This document shows, in pieces, positions 51,482 to 61,298 of a stretch of DNA of 64,000 bases (position 1 is its first letter; every line of letters starts with the position of its first letter). Source of the DNA: Acidobacteriota bacterium (lineage in GTDB: Bacteria > Acidobacteriota > UBA6911). Location: positions 1 through 64,000 of the forward strand of contig JAAYAJ010000060.1 of NCBI GenBank assembly GCA_012719455.1, in the 5' to 3' direction. A program made the position numbers and the translations under genes. Under the pieces are notes generated by a model. The model did not search any database and was not told the DNA's origin. It saw only the letters and a program-made list of their open reading frames with translations.

Positions 51482-53680
51482 ATGGAACAGGAAGGCCGCA
51501 CGGATGGCGAACTGGAGGCCCTCTGGGGGAAACTCGAGGAGCTGAAGCGCCTCGAGCCGGAAATAGATTTCGGGCTCGAGCCCGAGCCCCCGGTTCCCGC
51601 GACCGCCCCCGGCGGAGAAGCGGCCCGGATCCGCGCCGAGATCGAGGAGCGGGTCGGTTTCCTCCCCCCCTGCTTCATCCCCGCCCTCGGGTTCCCCGAC
51701 ATCCTCGAAGACCTCTGGCGCCGGTACCGGGCGGGTGTGTGCGACAGCCCCCTGCCGGAGCTGTTCAGGGAGAAGCTCCTGCTGCGCCTGGCGCGCGCGA
51801 CCGCTTCCCCCTATTTCGTCGTGACCCATGCCTGTTCTCTGCGCGAACTGGGCGTCAGCGCGCGCGCGGTGAGGGAATTGCTGGAACTTCCGGAGCCCGA
51901 CACCGGGGAGATCGAGCGCGCGCTGTCGGCGCTGGCCGGCCTGGAGCACCCGCTTTGCGCCTGGCCCGGGGACACCCCCGGGTTCGAGGAGGGGGTGTCC
52001 ACCCTCGCCCTGGCCCTCTTCCTGGGGATCCCCGGAGCGGAACGCGCCACGGCCGGGTTGAAGGACCTGCTGGGGGACTCCTGGTACCTCCCCCTGATGC
52101 TGCTGCTCTCCTCGGCCCGGGGGGCGCACATGTGGATGGAGGCGCACCCGGAAATCGGGAGCGAAAGCCATCCGGCGGTGCGGGCCCATTTCCTCCCCCT
52201 GGTGAACCAGGAGCCGCTCCTGCTCGAGATCTTCCATAACCCCGCGGAGTATTTCCGCCGCGCCGGGAACGGGGAAAAGAAAGAGCGCGAGGGGCTCTAC
52301 CGGGAGATGTTCGAAAACGCCAGCGACATCATCTACACTCACGACTTCGAGGGGAGGATCCGATCGATCAACCGGGCGATCGAGCGGATCGCCGGGTACA
52401 CCCGCCCGGAAGCGCTCGAAATGAATATCAGCGACCTGCTGACGCCCGAATTCGCCCACTTGGTGGAGACTTTGACCGACCCGCAGGTGGCGGGGGAGAT
52501 CCCCCTGAATTACGAACTGGAGATTTCGGCCAAGGACGGCGGCCGCATCATCCTGGAGGTCAGCACCCGCCCCCTCTTCCGCGAGGGGAAGGCCGTGGCC
52601 GTGCAGGGGATCGCGCGCGACGTCACCGCGCGCAAGCGGGCCGAGGCCCAGCTGCACGAGGCGAACCAGAAACTCGAGGCCTGGGTGGGCGAGCTGGAAC
52701 AGCGGACGCGCGAGATGGCCATGCTCAACGAGATGGGGGACATCCTGCGCGCCTGCCTGACGACGGAGGAAGCCTATGGCGCCATCGTCCGGGTGGCGCA
52801 GCAGATCTTTCCGGCGAAGGTGGGAGCGCTCTACATCATCTCCCCCGCCCGCGACTCGGTGGAGGCCAAGGCGGTCTGGGGAGACCCGAGCCTGGCGGAG
52901 TCCTCCTTCCCCCCCGCGGAGTGCTGGGCGCTGCGGCGGGGCCGGACCCACTGGGTCGAGCACGCGGGCTCCGGCCTGGTCTGCCGCCACGTGCACCACC
53001 CCGCCCCTGCCGGCTACATGTGCATCCCGATGATGGCGCAGAGCGAGGCGCTCGGGATGCTCCACCTGATGCATCCCGACAGCATGAAGATGACCGAGAG
53101 CAGGCAGCGGTTGGCCGTGACCATGTCCGAGCACATTGCCATGGCGCTGTCGAACCTGCGCCTGCACGAGACGCTGCGCAGCCAGTCGATCCGCGACCCG
53201 CTGACGGGGCTCTTCAACCGGAGGTTCATGGAGGAGTCGCTCGAGCTGGAAATGCGCCGGGCGGCCCGGAACCAGCGACCGCTGGGGATGATCATGATGG
53301 ACCTCGACCACTTCAAGTATTTCAACGACACCTTCGGGCACGAGGCGGGGGACCTGCTGCTGAAGGAGCTGGGGAAGCTGCTGCGCAGCAACATCCGTGG
53401 CGAGGACATCGCCTGCCGCTACGGGGGGGAGGAGTTCACCCTGATCCTGCCCGAGGGGAACAGCGCCGTCACCCGGCAGCGGGCCGAGTTCTTCAAGGAG
53501 GCGATCCAGCGCCTGGACGTCCACTACCGCGGCATCCCCCTGGGGCGCGTCACGGCGTCGATGGGGGTGGCCGTCTTCCCCGACCACGGCCGCACCGCCC
53601 AGGAACTCGTGGAGGCGGCCGACAAGGCCCTCTACCACAGCAAGAACGCCGGGCGCGACCGCGTGACGCTGGCGGAATAG
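51482..53680 (+). CDS. AhpD-like/PAS/GAF/GGDEF diguanylate cyclase
   Basis: About 732 residues. The N-terminal 270 residues form an AhpD/carboxymuconolactone-decarboxylase-like helical region (IEERVGFLPPCFIPALGF, then SPYFVVTHACSLRELGVSAR near 110-130) that keeps the His but lacks the CxxC redox pair. Then come one PAS domain (about 275-390), a GAF domain (about 415-565) and a GGDEF domain with an intact G648-G649-E650-E651-F652 loop plus MMDLDHFKYFNDTFGHEAGD. It should make cyclic di-GMP. Start uncertain: ATG 51482 or 51455. The last 450 residues are near-duplicates of the preceding protein. Confidence 0.82.
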   Translation: MEQEGRTDGELEALWGKLEELKRLEPEIDFGLEPEPPVPATAPGGEAARIRAEIEERVGFLPPCFIPALGFPDILEDLWRRYRAGVCDSPLPELFREKLLLRLARATASPYFVVTHACSLRELGVSARAVRELLELPEPDTGEIERALSALAGLEHPLCAWPGDTPGFEEGVSTLALALFLGIPGAERATAGLKDLLGDSWYLPLMLLLSSARGAHMWMEAHPEIGSESHPAVRAHFLPLVNQEPLLLEIFHNPAEYFRRAGNGEKKEREGLYREMFENASDIIYTHDFEGRIRSINRAIERIAGYTRPEALEMNISDLLTPEFAHLVETLTDPQVAGEIPLNYELEISAKDGGRIILEVSTRPLFREGKAVAVQGIARDVTARKRAEAQLHEANQKLEAWVGELEQRTREMAMLNEMGDILRACLTTEEAYGAIVRVAQQIFPAKVGALYIISPARDSVEAKAVWGDPSLAESSFPPAECWALRRGRTHWVEHAGSGLVCRHVHHPAPAGYMCIPMMAQSEALGMLHLMHPDSMKMTESRQRLAVTMSEHIAMALSNLRLHETLRSQSIRDPLTGLFNRRFMEESLELEMRRAARNQRPLGMIMMDLDHFKYFNDTFGHEAGDLLLKELGKLLRSNIRGEDIACRYGGEEFTLILPEGNSAVTRQRAEFFKEAIQRLDVHYRGIPLGRVTASMGVAVFPDHGRTAQELVEAADKALYHSKNAGRDRVTLAE

Positions 53681-53688
53681 GATCCATC

Positions 53689-53723
53689 CCCCCATTTTGT
53701 CGAACTGTTCGACAAAATGGGGG
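53689..53723. terminator. Perfect 16-bp hairpin, possible bidirectional terminator
   Basis: CCCCCATTTTGTCGAA (53689-53704) and its exact reverse complement (53708-53723) flank a 3-base loop, nine bases after the diguanylate cyclase stop. The stem is very stable, but no T-tract follows on either strand. It separates convergent transcription of the cyclase and the aquaporin stump. It may be a rho-assisted terminator or a protein-bound palindrome. Confidence 0.55.
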
Positions 53724-53763
53724 TGTCATTCTGTTCAATCATTTGCCGGAATGAGGGTATGGG

Positions 53764-53877
53764 TCAGGCCTTTTCCTCGAAAATCCCGCGGTAGGCGACC
53801 CCCGCCAGGACCGCGCTTCCGCCGCCGAGTACAAGCCAGAACGTGCCGAGGAACTCGGCGCTCAGTTTCTTACCCAC
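53764..53877 (-). pseudogene. Aquaporin N-terminal stump
   Basis: A 37-codon frame from GTG 53877 with a strong AAGGAG ribosome site. It reads GKKLSAEFLGTFWLVLGGGSAVLAG, which matches the first transmembrane helix of AqpZ-type aquaporins (KxxAExxGTFxLVxGG-GSAVLA), then ends YRGIFEEKA and TGA. Full-length aquaporins have about 230 residues and two NPA motifs; neither is here. It looks like the 5' remnant of an aqpZ gene cut just before the hairpin at 53689-53723. A short expressed membrane peptide cannot be excluded, given the intact start region. Confidence 0.6.
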
Positions 53878-53965
53878 GGCGGAATCTCCTTGGTGGAATA
53901 CTGCTGTTTGAATCGTGGAAACAGCATCGACTATAGATTTCAGGATAATAAACAAAAACGATCGG

Positions 53966-54835
53966 TCAGGGGGTGTCGACGAGGCGGACGGTGCTCGCCG
54001 GGTCAAGGTCCACCCGGCCGGAGCGGGGGTCGTAGGTGTAGGGGGTCCCCATCGGGTCCCGGGGCGTTGCGAGCGCCGGGGGGAAGGATCCGGTCTCGGC
54101 GCGGTGGCGTTCGATCTGCTCCCGGAGCGCGGCCAGGTCCCGCTTGACCAGGAGCGAGTGAAGGTGGTCGCGGGCGTTGTCGCGCACCGCCTCGTTGGTC
54201 GCCTCCTGGTACTGGCGCCGCCAGAGGGCGATGGCGATCTCCTCGGCCCCCCCCTTTGACAATGCCATGGCCGCCAGCCCCCCGAGCCACCTGGGCGACC
54301 CGGGGATCCGGTCCGCCTCGAGCCAAATCTTCCCCGCGGCCGCGTAGTCCTTCCGGTAGAGGTAATGGACGAAGCCCCGTTCGTAGACCAGGCGCCACTC
54401 CAGGGGGTGTGCCCGCTCCCCCTTTTCCAGCAGCTTGAGGGCGAGGTCCGGGCGGCCGGCCCCGATCGGCGGGGGTTCTGAGAGGAAGCAGCTCCCGGCG
54501 TGGTAGGCGTCCTGCAGGCCCGGGTCGAGGGTGGTCGTGATGTCGAGCAGGGTGTAGAGATTGTCGAAGCTCTGCCGCCGCTTCCCCGTCTCGTCGCGCC
54601 GGCCGTAGTACTGGATCGTGCGCATCCAGTAGAAGTCGGCCAGGAGCGGCTCGAAGCCGAGGGCCATCTTTTGGACGAGGGAAGGGGAGTTGAAGAAGAG
54701 GAGGTCGGGCTGCTCCCCCCGCTCGGCGCGGGCGTCGATGAAGTCCTGCACCGGCCGGATCAGGGCCGCAGCGACCAGGATGACGGCGATGGAGCGGAGT
54801 ACGGGCTTCGTTTTCGGTCCCCTCCCGCTTTTCAT
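53966..54835 (-). CDS. Membrane-anchored helical-repeat partner of ABC exporter
   Basis: 289 residues. One N-terminal membrane helix (VLRSIAVILVAAALIRPV), then TPR-like helical repeats from about 60 to 250 (FYWMRTIQYYGRRDETG, TLLDITTTLDPGLQDAY, FVHYLYRKDYAAAGKIW, PRWLGGLAAMALSKGG). The C terminus is GTPYTYDPRSGRVDLDP, a stretch resembling pseudopilin-type GxPYxYDPxxG ends. Its ATG overlaps the permease stop (ATGA), so it is tightly coupled to the ABC-2 transporter. Function unknown; an accessory lipid- or protein-export component is the simplest guess. Confidence 0.65.
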   Translation of the reverse strand: MKSGRGPKTKPVLRSIAVILVAAALIRPVQDFIDARAERGEQPDLLFFNSPSLVQKMALGFEPLLADFYWMRTIQYYGRRDETGKRRQSFDNLYTLLDITTTLDPGLQDAYHAGSCFLSEPPPIGAGRPDLALKLLEKGERAHPLEWRLVYERGFVHYLYRKDYAAAGKIWLEADRIPGSPRWLGGLAAMALSKGGAEEIAIALWRRQYQEATNEAVRDNARDHLHSLLVKRDLAALREQIERHRAETGSFPPALATPRDPMGTPYTYDPRSGRVDLDPASTVRLVDTP

Positions 54836-55620
54836 TTGAAGTCCCGCCGGGAGAAGATGACGATCGCAATGGCGAGGAGGAGGGCGATGTAGATGACGGC
54901 GTAAGCGCCGGCCCCCGCCACCGCCCACCCCTCGATGGGGCGGGCGTAGCCCGCCGTCTGCAGCACCGCGCGGCCGTCGATCAGGTTGAAATTGCTGAAA
55001 TTGGGGATGACGTAGTAGAGGGTGCGGCCGAGCGCCTCGCCGACGGCCGACCCTTTGCCGACGCGGGCGAGGTCGGCGTTGAAATGCCCGATGACCCAGA
55101 TGAAGAAGGTGAAGAGGGCTGAAAGCGCCGGGGTCGAGAAGGTCGAAAAGAGGAGCGCGAGCGCGGTGGCCAGGGCGAGCGCGAGGAAGATGAGGCCCAC
55201 GGCCGGCAGGAGGCGGAGATAGGCGCCGGCCGGCGCCCGCCCCGTGTAGGCCAGGGCCAGGGCGAGCCCCACCGTCATCACCGCCACGTTGACCGCGAGC
55301 GTCAGGAGGAGCCCGAGATATTTCCCCAGGATCAGCTCGTGGCGGCGCACCGGCTTGGCCAGCAACGCGTAGACGGTTCGCTTTTCCAGTTCCTTGTAAA
55401 CCAGGCCGATCCCGATGAAGATGGCGATCAGGAGCCCGAATATCGAGATGGCGCCCAGGCCCAGGTCGAGGATCACCTTGTCCTCGTTGCCCAGGGTGAG
55501 CTGTCCCAGGGCGAGCGAGCTCGCGATCATGACCAGGGCGAAGAGGATCAGGTTGTACAGGATCTTGTCGCGCACCGTTTCGCGGAAGGTGTTTTGGGCG
55601 ATGGCCAGGATGCGGTTCAT
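54832..55620 (-). CDS. ABC-2 type transporter permease
   Basis: 262 residues, six hydrophobic spans. The NosY/ABC-2 pattern is clear: IAQNTFRETVRDKILYNLILF at the start, LGLLIAIFIGIGLVYKELEKRTVYALLAKPVRRHE with the conserved Glu-Lys-Arg patch near 70-95. It pairs with the ATPase encoded 10 bases upstream. The exported substrate is not indicated. Confidence 0.88.
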   Translation of the reverse strand: MNRILAIAQNTFRETVRDKILYNLILFALVMIASSLALGQLTLGNEDKVILDLGLGAISIFGLLIAIFIGIGLVYKELEKRTVYALLAKPVRRHELILGKYLGLLLTLAVNVAVMTVGLALALAYTGRAPAGAYLRLLPAVGLIFLALALATALALLFSTFSTPALSALFTFFIWVIGHFNADLARVGKGSAVGEALGRTLYYVIPNFSNFNLIDGRAVLQTAGYARPIEGWAVAGAGAYAVIYIALLLAIAIVIFSRRDFK

Positions 55621-55630
55621 GACGGGGCCT

Positions 55631-56557
55631 CTAGCTTCCGACCACCAGGGTCTGAAAATACTCTTCGAGCGAGGGGCGGATCGGGTTGACCGACACGAGC
55701 TCCAGCCCGTGGGCGAAGACGAAGCGGAGCACCGCCTCCAGGTTTTCGCGGTCGTCCGCCCGCAGGTGCAGCCGCTCCCCCATGGGGCGCACTTCGGAGC
55801 ACCATGGGCGGAGCAGTTCCAGGGTGGCGTCGGTCCAGCCGGAGAGGATGAGTTCGTGCCCGGCGATCCGCGCCCGGAGGATATCCTCGAGCGTCCCGGC
55901 CTCCTGGAGCCGGCCCCGGTTCAGGATCGCCACCCGGTCGCAGATCGCCTCGACGTCCGGCAGGATGTGGGAGCTTAAAAACACGGTCACCCCCCGCTCC
56001 CTCAGCCCGGTCACGATCCGGCGCACCTCCATGCGCCCGAGGGGGTCGAGTCCCGACATCGGTTCGTCGAGAAACACCACCTCGGGATCGTTGATGAGGG
56101 CCTGGGCGATCCCCAGGCGCTGGACCATCCCCTTGGAGAATTTGCGCAACTGCACGTCGGCCGACTCCCCGAGCCCGACCTGCCGGACGAGTCCGTCGAC
56201 TTTGCGGGCAAGGGAGGGGCCGCCCATGCCGAACAGGCGGCCCATGAAGGCGAGAAGCTCCCGGGGGGTCAGGTAGTCGTAGAAGTAGGGGTTTTCGGGC
56301 AGGTAGCCGATGCGCTGGTGCATTGCCGGGTCCCCCGCGGGGCGCCCCAGGATGCGGGCCGAGCCCGAAGTCGGGAAGAGGAGGCGCATCAGGAGCTTCA
56401 GGGTGGTGCTCTTGCCCGCCCCGTTCGGCCCGAGAAAGCCGAAGATCTCCCCCGCGCGCACCTCGAGCGTGAGGTCGTCGAGCACGCGCACCGGCCGCTT
56501 GCGCCAGAAGCCGACGGCGAAGTCCTTGGTCAGGTTTTCGATTTCTATCACGGCCAT
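55631..56557 (-). CDS. ABC transporter ATP-binding protein
   Basis: 308 residues. The Walker A is [16 protein letters not shown] near 42-57, the signature is [16 protein letters not shown] near 140, and the Walker B is [16 protein letters not shown] near 163. The last 80 residues (about 225-308) are an extra domain common in ABC-2 exporters with drug or lipid substrates. First gene of a three-gene transporter unit with the permease and the repeat protein. Confidence 0.9.
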   Translation of the reverse strand: MAVIEIENLTKDFAVGFWRKRPVRVLDDLTLEVRAGEIFGFLGPNGAGKSTTLKLLMRLLFPTSGSARILGRPAGDPAMHQRIGYLPENPYFYDYLTPRELLAFMGRLFGMGGPSLARKVDGLVRQVGLGESADVQLRKFSKGMVQRLGIAQALINDPEVVFLDEPMSGLDPLGRMEVRRIVTGLRERGVTVFLSSHILPDVEAICDRVAILNRGRLQEAGTLEDILRARIAGHELILSGWTDATLELLRPWCSEVRPMGERLHLRADDRENLEAVLRFVFAHGLELVSVNPIRPSLEEYFQTLVVGS

Positions 56558-56579
56558 AGGAGCAACCCCGAAAGTCCAA

Positions 56580-57353
56580 TCAGACCGGGCATTCCTGCTT
56601 TTCGGCAGCGGAGGCGGTTCCCTTCAATTTTTGGGCCCGCTGGCGCTGTACCTCGTACAGGGAGATCCCGGCGGCCACGCTCACGTTGTAGGAGCCCACC
56701 CGCCCGGTGATCGGGAGCGAGGCCAGCAGGTCGCACTTCTGCCGCACCAGCCGGTGCAGCCCCGTCCCTTCGCTGCCCAGCACCAGGGCGACCGGGACGG
56801 TCAGGTCGATCTTCCACAGCGGTTCGGGCGCAGCCGCGTCGAGCCCCACGCTCCAGTAACCCGCGTCCTTCAGGCTCTCGAGGAGGCGGGAGACATTGGG
56901 CACCCGTCCGACCCGGACATGGGCGGCGGCCCCGGCGCTCGCCTTGACCGCCGCGGCCCCGAGGGCGGCGGAGCGGCGGCGCGGTACGAACACGCCGTCG
57001 GCGCCCGCCGCCTCGGCCGAGCGCAGGACGGCGCCGAGGTTGTGGGGGTCTTCGATCCCGTCGAGCACCACCACCAGGCCCGGCGTCCGGGCCGCGGCCA
57101 GGACCTCCTCGACTTCGAGGGTGTCGATTTCCGCGGTGACGGCGAGCACCCCCTGGTGGCGCTCCCCGCCGCACCGGCGGTCCATCCACTCCCGCGGCTC
57201 GAAGGAGAGGCGCACGCGGCACTCCCCTGCTTTCCGGACGATCTCCTGGACGCGGGGGTTGCGCCCGCCGCGCTCGACGGTGATCCGCTCGATCCGTTCG
57301 GGGTGGGCCCGCAGCGCTTCCGTCACCGCGTGGATGCCGTAGATCAGGGCCAT
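56580..57353 (-). CDS. rlmB: 23S rRNA (guanosine-2251-2'-O)-methyltransferase
   Basis: 257 residues, SPOUT (TrmH) family with the N-terminal substrate-binding domain (MALIYGIHAVTEAL). Motif 1 is EDPHNLGAVLRSAEAAGADG near 108-127, motif 2 is VALVLGSEGTGLHRLV near 190-205, and motif 3 is GRVGSYNVSVAAGISLYE near 218-235. The last reads SYN where most members have SLN. It follows gltX by 6 bases. Confidence 0.92.
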   Translation of the reverse strand: MALIYGIHAVTEALRAHPERIERITVERGGRNPRVQEIVRKAGECRVRLSFEPREWMDRRCGGERHQGVLAVTAEIDTLEVEEVLAAARTPGLVVVLDGIEDPHNLGAVLRSAEAAGADGVFVPRRRSAALGAAAVKASAGAAAHVRVGRVPNVSRLLESLKDAGYWSVGLDAAAPEPLWKIDLTVPVALVLGSEGTGLHRLVRQKCDLLASLPITGRVGSYNVSVAAGISLYEVQRQRAQKLKGTASAAEKQECPV

Positions 57354-57359
57354 GGCGCC

Positions 57360-58856
57360 TCAGACCGCTTCGAGGATGCGGCGCGCACGCGCGGCCGGGG
57401 GTGGGACCGGGCGCGGGAGCGGCAGGCGCGCCCCCTCGTCGCAGAGCGGGACCAGGGTTTCGAGGTCGGGTCCCGAGCCGCGCCCGGTCAGGGCCGCCCG
57501 GATGGGGTGGTAGAGGTGCCGCCCCTTCCGCCCGGTGGCCGCTTTGACCTCCCCCACGATCCGCCGGTAACTGTCGGCGCCGAGCGCCCCCTCTTCCTCC
57601 AGGCGCCGGACGAAATCGAGGGCCACCTCCCGCCCTTCGGGGGTCGAGAGGGCGGCGCGGGCGTCCGGGTCGATCCCGGCCGGGTCGGGGCCGTAGAGGA
57701 CGCCCGCTTCCTCCGGGAGCTGGTCGAGATGGTCCACGTGCGTCTTGACCAGGTCGATCACCCTGCCGGCCCAGGCGTCGATGGCGGGGGAGGGTTCGGC
57801 GGGGAGGAGGCCGGCCGCCGTGAAAAAGGGGCGGGCGCGGGGGAGGAGGTCAGCTCCCGGGGTCCGGTTGATCCAGGTGCGGTTCATCCAGTCGAGCTTG
57901 GCCGGGTCGAAGATGGCCGGGCTTTTCTGCACCCGCGCGAGGTCGAACTGCTCCCGGATTTCAGCGGGCGCGAGGATCTCCTGGCCGTCGACCGGCGGGG
58001 ACCACCCGAGCAGCGCCAGGTAGTTGATCAGGGCTTCGGGGAGGTAGCCCCGCCGCCGGAATTCCTCGATGGAAGTCGCGCCGTGGCGCTTGCTCAGCTT
58101 CTGCCCGTCGGGGCCGAGGATGGTCGACAGGTGGGCGAAGCGCGGCGGCTCCGCCGCGAGCGCCTCGTAGATCAGGACCTGGCGGTGGGTGTTCGACAGG
58201 TGGCCGTCGCCGCGCACCACGTGGGAGATCCGCATCAGCAGGTCGTCGACGACGCAGCAGAAGTTGTAGGTCGGGCTCCCGTCGCTGCGCACGAGCACGG
58301 GGTCGCTCACCTGCACGGTCTCGATCTCGATCCGGCCGAAGACCAGGTCGTCGAAGCCCACGATCCCGGGACGCACCCGGAGGCGCAGGGTATAGGGATC
58401 CCCCCTATCGACCCGCTCCCGGACCTCGTCCGGGGGGATGTGGCGGCATTTGCCTCCGTAGCGGGGGGTCTCCCGCCGCTCGAGCTGCAGCCGGCGCGCC
58501 TCCTCCAGTTCCTCCGCGGAGCAGAAGCAGCGGTAGGCCCGGTCCTCCGCGAGGAGGCGCGCGGCGTACCGCCGGTAGAGGTCGTAGCGGTCGGTCTGCC
58601 GGTAGGGGCCGTACTCCCCCCCCCGGTCGATCCCCTCGCTCCAGTCGAGGCCGAGCCAGGCGAGGTCCTCCACCAGCTGCCGCTCGTAGCGCGGCTCGCT
58701 GCGCTCGGCGTCGGTGTCCTCGACACGGAGGAGGAAGGTCCCCCCGTGCCGGCCGGCCAGGAGCCAGTTGAACAGCGCCGTGCGCACGTTCCCCACGTGC
58801 AAAAAGCCGGTGGGGCTGGGCGCGAAGCGCACCCGTATCGGATGATCAGGGTTCAT
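57360..58856 (-). CDS. gltX: Glutamate--tRNA ligase
   Basis: 498 residues, class I synthetase. The HIGH-type motif is PSPTGFLHVGNVRTALFNW near 14-32 and the KMSKS motif is QKLSKRHGATS near 253-263. A zinc site is formed by CFCSAEEL near 110 and the later YGGKCRH. WSEGIDRGGEYGPYRQ is the glutamate-recognition region. The start overlaps the ispDF 3' end by 11 bases. Confidence 0.94.
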   Translation of the reverse strand: MNPDHPIRVRFAPSPTGFLHVGNVRTALFNWLLAGRHGGTFLLRVEDTDAERSEPRYERQLVEDLAWLGLDWSEGIDRGGEYGPYRQTDRYDLYRRYAARLLAEDRAYRCFCSAEELEEARRLQLERRETPRYGGKCRHIPPDEVRERVDRGDPYTLRLRVRPGIVGFDDLVFGRIEIETVQVSDPVLVRSDGSPTYNFCCVVDDLLMRISHVVRGDGHLSNTHRQVLIYEALAAEPPRFAHLSTILGPDGQKLSKRHGATSIEEFRRRGYLPEALINYLALLGWSPPVDGQEILAPAEIREQFDLARVQKSPAIFDPAKLDWMNRTWINRTPGADLLPRARPFFTAAGLLPAEPSPAIDAWAGRVIDLVKTHVDHLDQLPEEAGVLYGPDPAGIDPDARAALSTPEGREVALDFVRRLEEEGALGADSYRRIVGEVKAATGRKGRHLYHPIRAALTGRGSGPDLETLVPLCDEGARLPLPRPVPPPAARARRILEAV

Positions 58857-60069
58857 GGTCCTTTTCCTTGACAGGTGCGGGGGTGCGGGCGATGAGGGCG
58901 ACGGCCTGTGCGGACACCCCTTCCCCCCTCCCCTCGGCGTTCATTCCCTCGCTCGTGGTCGCCTTGACGCTGACGGCCCCCTCGTCCAGGCCCAGGGCCG
59001 CGGCGATGTTGCGCCGCATCCGGGGAGCGTGCGGCGCGATCTTCGGCCGCTCCAGGACCAGGGTGGCGTCGACGTTCAGCGCGCGCCACCCCGCCGCGGC
59101 GAGGCGCCGGGCCACCTCCTCCAGGAAGTGGAGGCTCGCGCGGCCGCGCCAGGCGGGGTCGGTGTCGGGGAAGAGGCGGCCGATGTCCCCCATCGCGGCG
59201 GCGCCCAGCAGGGCGTCGCAGACGGCGTGCAGCAGCACGTCGGCGTCCGAGTGCCCCTCGAGCCCCCGCTCGAACGGGATCTCCACCCCCCCCAAGACCA
59301 GCCTGCGCCCGGCCGCCAGGCGGTGGTAGTCGATCCCCTGGCCGATGCGCACCTGCGTTGCGTTCATGTTCCCAGTTTCCTTTCCCATCAGCCGCGCGGC
59401 GAGTTCCAGGTCGAGCGGGCGAGTGATCTTCAGGTTGTCGGGGGAACCGGGGACCACCCATACCGCGTGCCCCGCCCGGCGCACCACCGAGGACTCGTCG
59501 GTTCCCTGGAACCCTTCCGCATCAGCGGCTTCGAGCGCCCGCCGCAAAAGCGCGGCGTGAAACCCCTGCGGTGTCTGGATCGCGTACAGTTCCGCCCGCG
59601 GCGGCGTCTGGAGCAGCCGCCCGCGGCGGGAAACGCGCCCGATGGTGTCGGTGGCGGGCAGGCCCGGGATCGCGGCCCCCTTTGTCCAGGCGGTTTCGAG
59701 CACCCGCAGCATCACGTCCCCGGGGCAGAGCGGGCGCACCGCGTCGTGCACCAGGATGACGTCGATCTCCGCGGGGAGCGCCCGGACGGCGTTCAGGACC
59801 GAGTCCTGGCGCGACGCCCCGCCCGCGACGCAGCGCGCGCGGGCGCCGACGAGGGCCTCCGCCCGCGCGATGTGCTCCGGGGGGAGGGCGACGACGATCT
59901 CCCGCACCTGCTCGAGTTCGGCCAGGCGCTCCACGGTGTGGCACAGGATCGGCCGGCCGGCGATTTCCAGGAACTGCTTGGGGATCCCGGCGTTCATGCG
60001 CGTGCCGGTCCCGCCGGCCGCGACCACCGCCGCGACCCGGAGCCGGCTGAGAGTGCGATTGTTTCCCAT
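58846..60069 (-). CDS. ispDF: Bifunctional IspD/IspF, non-mevalonate isoprenoid synthesis
   Basis: 407 residues, two enzymes fused. The IspD half (about 1-235; CTP + MEP to CDP-ME) opens VAAGGTGTRMNAGIPKQFL and has VLVHDAVRPLCPGD near 108. The IspF half (about 240-407; CDP-ME2P to MEcPP) has RIGQGIDYHRLAAGRRLV with the metal-binding DxH, then GHSDADVLLHAVCDALLGAA and GDIGRLFPDTDPAW. The fusion is well known in several groups. IspE is not in the window. Confidence 0.94.
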   Translation of the reverse strand: MGNNRTLSRLRVAAVVAAGGTGTRMNAGIPKQFLEIAGRPILCHTVERLAELEQVREIVVALPPEHIARAEALVGARARCVAGGASRQDSVLNAVRALPAEIDVILVHDAVRPLCPGDVMLRVLETAWTKGAAIPGLPATDTIGRVSRRGRLLQTPPRAELYAIQTPQGFHAALLRRALEAADAEGFQGTDESSVVRRAGHAVWVVPGSPDNLKITRPLDLELAARLMGKETGNMNATQVRIGQGIDYHRLAAGRRLVLGGVEIPFERGLEGHSDADVLLHAVCDALLGAAAMGDIGRLFPDTDPAWRGRASLHFLEEVARRLAAAGWRALNVDATLVLERPKIAPHAPRMRRNIAAALGLDEGAVSVKATTSEGMNAEGRGEGVSAQAVALIARTPAPVKEKDHEP

Positions 60070-60077
60070 ACGGGCGG

Positions 60078-61166
<1,089 letters not shown>

Positions 61167-61298
61167 TGAAGGACTCCTTTGGTATAAACCGAACAATATC
61201 AATAAAAAAGAGAATGATGGGCCATAAATGGACTACGGCTGACATACAAACAATTTAGCAGGAATCGGCGGCGCAGTCACCCTATTTCCTGGACCGCC

